A program made the position numbers and the translations under genes. A DNA stretch of 6,961 nt, taken from the NCBI GenBank assembly GCA_002339345.1, contig DDKM01000052.1, positions 1-6,961 of the forward strand. Direction: 5' to 3'. The DNA is from Firmicutes bacterium UBA2598. GTDB taxonomy: Bacteria; Bacillota; PH28-bin88. This document shows, in pieces, positions 5,437 to 6,961 of this stretch (positions are counted from its first letter, which is position 1; each line of letters starts with the position of its first letter). The notes under the pieces were generated by a model, which worked only from the letters and a program-made list of their open reading frames with translations, made no database searches and was not told the DNA's origin.

Positions 5437-5924
5437 TGCCCATTCCCCCCAAAACGGATATGGCGCACCGCCATGGCCAGGTCCGCGGGTACCTCCACCC
5501 AGACCACCGCCGTCCGGTCCTGGACCCGGCCGTCCTGGATCCTTTGCACGCGGCCCTCACCCAGGGCACAACCGTCCCTGCCCACCAGAGTAACCGTTGC
5601 CCCGGCCTCCGGCCGGGGTAAAAACTCATAGGGCAACCTTACCACCGCAGGGTCCCGGCTTAAATCCACCACAAAAATGGCCAGCCCCGGGCAGGCGGAT
5701 ACACACACACCACACCCGTTGCAGAGTTCCCAGTCAATCTCCGGCCGCTGGTTCAGGTCGACAAAGGGGGGAATGGCCCCCCGGCGGCAGGCCCAACTGC
5801 ACGGATCACAGGGTATTTGCTGGAAACACTCGGCAATGGCCACCGGCCCCCTGGCCAGCCGCTCAGGGGAAGGGGTAACCGCCGCCAGGTCCGCCGGTTC
5901 AGCTACCGCATTACTGCTAAGCAC
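5433..5924 (-). CDS. 4Fe-4S ferredoxin-like subunit of the dehydrogenase complex
   Basis: A 163-residue iron-sulfur protein. A canonical [4Fe-4S] motif CNGCGVCVSACPG places cysteines at 68, 71, 74 and 78. An earlier group, C33-x5-C39-x2-C42-x3-C46, can bind a second cluster but has unusual spacing for its first cysteine. Residues 100-163 form a hydrophilic, beta-rich-looking extension with no further Cys motif (one Cys near 118). The size (about 18 kDa) suits the ferredoxin-like subunit F/gamma of heterotetrameric proline dehydrogenase, which would carry electrons between the flavin subunits. The start is GTG at 5924, overlapping the upstream gene's TAG by 8 bases in another frame. Its own stop overlaps the next start by 4 bases. 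These overlaps fit co-translation at fixed ratio. Confidence 0.87.
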   Translation of the reverse strand: MLSSNAVAEPADLAAVTPSPERLARGPVAIAECFQQIPCDPCSWACRRGAIPPFVDLNQRPEIDWELCNGCGVCVSACPGLAIFVVDLSRDPAVVRLPYEFLPRPEAGATVTLVGRDGCALGEGRVQRIQDGRVQDRTAVVWVEVPADLAMAVRHIRFGGNGQ

Positions 5925-6961
5925 CCGCCGCCACCTCCCGGGCCCGGACGGCGGCCAGTTTGGCCAACCCCTGCCGGATCCTTGCCCCTACCGGCCCGCC
6001 CCGCAGCGCCGCCAGTTCCGTCTCGGCTTCCGCCCACAAGTGTGGGTATTGGGGGGACTGAAAACCCATATCCCAGGCAGCAGCCAGACCCGCCATCCTC
6101 CCCTCCACCATGGCACTGCTGGCCTCCTCCACCCCAGCCACATCACCGGCCACGTAAATTCCCGGCACCGTTGTTTGCATCCGCCCGTCCCTTACCGGCA
6201 CATGTCCCCCCAGTTCCGGGATGTAAGCCATCCGGCAGCCTGCCTGCCACAGCAGCTCTGCGGCGGGGGTAAGCCCAACTGCCAGGCACATCACATCCAC
6301 CTCCAACACCCGCTCCGACCCGGGCACAATACCGCCACTGTCATCCAGCCGCCCGATGACCACTCCCGTCAGAAACCGGGTACCCAAAGCACCTACCACC
6401 GTATGCCGGGTCAGCAGGGGCACCCCCGCCCGTCGAATTTTCGACGCGTGTACCAGATAGCCACCCACCTCCCGCATGGCTTCCAGTACGGCAATCACCT
6501 CCACCCCTGCCTGTAGCAGCTGGTAGCTGACAATCAGACCGATGTTCCCTGCCCCCACCATCAGTACCCGTCTGCCGGGCAACACGCCGTAGAGGTGCAA
6601 CATGGTCTGCACCGCCCCCGCGCCGTAAATGCCAGGCAGGTCGTTATTGGGAAAGGCCAGGGTTTTCTCACCCGCCCCAGTGGCGATAACCACCCGGGCG
6701 ACCTGTACCGTTACCACCCTTTCCCGCTGCTGGACCAGCAACACACCGTCCTGGTACAAGCCCAGCACCGTTGCCTCCAACCACACCTCCACCCCGGCCT
6801 GCATCGCCTCTGCAGCCATGGCAGCAGCAATGTCCATCCCCCGCATGGCGGCATGCTGCCGGCGGGAGCCGAAGAACTTGTGGGTCTGTTTCAGCAATTG
6901 CCCGCCCAGCCTGGTACCCTGGTCCAGCAGCAGTACCCTGGCTCCTGCGGCGGCGGCGGCG
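5917..6961 (-). CDS. NAD(P)/FAD-dependent oxidoreductase, alpha subunit of the complex (5' end outside window)
   Basis: 347 residues are visible in one frame. The family is usually about 460-490 residues, so the N-terminal FAD GxGxxG segment lies beyond the window. The visible part opens with an alanine-rich stretch and GARVLLLDQG, the end of the first Rossmann unit. It then has LGGQLLKQTHKFFGSR, the ATG-type FAD block VVIATGAGEK, a second Rossmann motif VGAGNIG for NAD, and the C-terminal FAD sequence TTVPGIYVAGDVAGVEEASS. This is the HcnB/opine-oxidase/proline-dehydrogenase alpha type; in archaeal proline dehydrogenase the alpha subunit has NADH dehydrogenase activity. It is the first visible gene of the operon, and any promoter is outside the window. 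A start at TTG 6897 is not credible, because clear family sequence continues upstream of it. Confidence 0.88.
   Translation of the reverse strand, partial: AAAAAGARVLLLDQGTRLGGQLLKQTHKFFGSRRQHAAMRGMDIAAAMAAEAMQAGVEVWLEATVLGLYQDGVLLVQQRERVVTVQVARVVIATGAGEKTLAFPNNDLPGIYGAGAVQTMLHLYGVLPGRRVLMVGAGNIGLIVSYQLLQAGVEVIAVLEAMREVGGYLVHASKIRRAGVPLLTRHTVVGALGTRFLTGVVIGRLDDSGGIVPGSERVLEVDVMCLAVGLTPAAELLWQAGCRMAYIPELGGHVPVRDGRMQTTVPGIYVAGDVAGVEEASSAMVEGRMAGLAAAWDMGFQSPQYPHLWAEAETELAALRGGPVGARIRQGLAKLAAVRAREVAAGA
5932..5938 (-). promoter_or_regulatory. Ribosome binding site supporting the GTG start of the ferredoxin-like gene
   Basis: On the - strand, GGAGGTG ends 7 bases before the GTG at 5924, inside the end of the preceding gene. 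It supports a GTG start that overlaps the upstream stop. Confidence 0.7.

Noticed and set aside
5677..6516. Long open + strand frame across the ferredoxin-like and alpha subunit genes
   Set aside because: It spans two real overlapping genes on the other strand and encodes low-complexity Pro/His/Arg sequence.
6947..6961. (GCG)5 triplet repeat at the window end
   Set aside because: It encodes the alanine-rich helix of the FAD-binding fold in the alpha subunit and is ordinary in GC-rich flavoproteins.

Overview
The window looks like a moderately GC-rich, spore-forming-type anaerobic Firmicute (Peptococcaceae/Desulfotomaculum-like is my best guess). This rests on the strong GGAGG-type ribosome sites, a YkuD/LysM protein, Firmicute-style group II intron remnants, and a multi-subunit iron-sulfur/flavin amino-acid dehydrogenase. 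The assignment is inference, because no rRNA or marker gene is present.

Layout. Left (1-1001, + strand): a D-2-hydroxyacid dehydrogenase of the phosphoglycerate dehydrogenase type, in clearly lower-GC DNA than the rest. Middle (1002-2433): a LysM-containing L,D-transpeptidase gene on the + strand (1555-2130), bracketed by two group II intron remnants, both on the - strand. The left remnant (1027-1465) keeps a canonical intron 5' end and a 3' end but has lost almost everything between them. The right remnant (2136 to at least 2373) keeps only the 3' part. Each carries a broken C-terminal piece of the intron reverse transcriptase/maturase. Right (2434-6961, - strand): a tightly packed operon read leftwards, in the order NAD/FAD oxidoreductase (cut by the window end), 4Fe-4S ferredoxin-like subunit, BFD-like [2Fe-2S] subunit, DAO-family FAD dehydrogenase, 1-pyrroline-5-carboxylate dehydrogenase.

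How the genes work together. The first four operon genes have the composition and order of the heterotetrameric dye-linked L-proline dehydrogenase known from Thermococcales (pdhA-F-X-B, as I recall it). The fifth encodes the next enzyme of proline breakdown. The set would oxidise L-proline to P5C and then to glutamate, passing electrons through FAD and Fe-S centres to NAD or another carrier. Proline as substrate is inferred from the P5C dehydrogenase neighbour; related complexes act on D-hydroxyproline, sarcosine or opines.

The least obvious content is in the two intergenic stretches: a 439-nt intron with both ends but no middle, lying between the hydroxyacid dehydrogenase gene and what looks like that gene's own terminator; and a second intron tail lying between the stop codons of two convergent genes.
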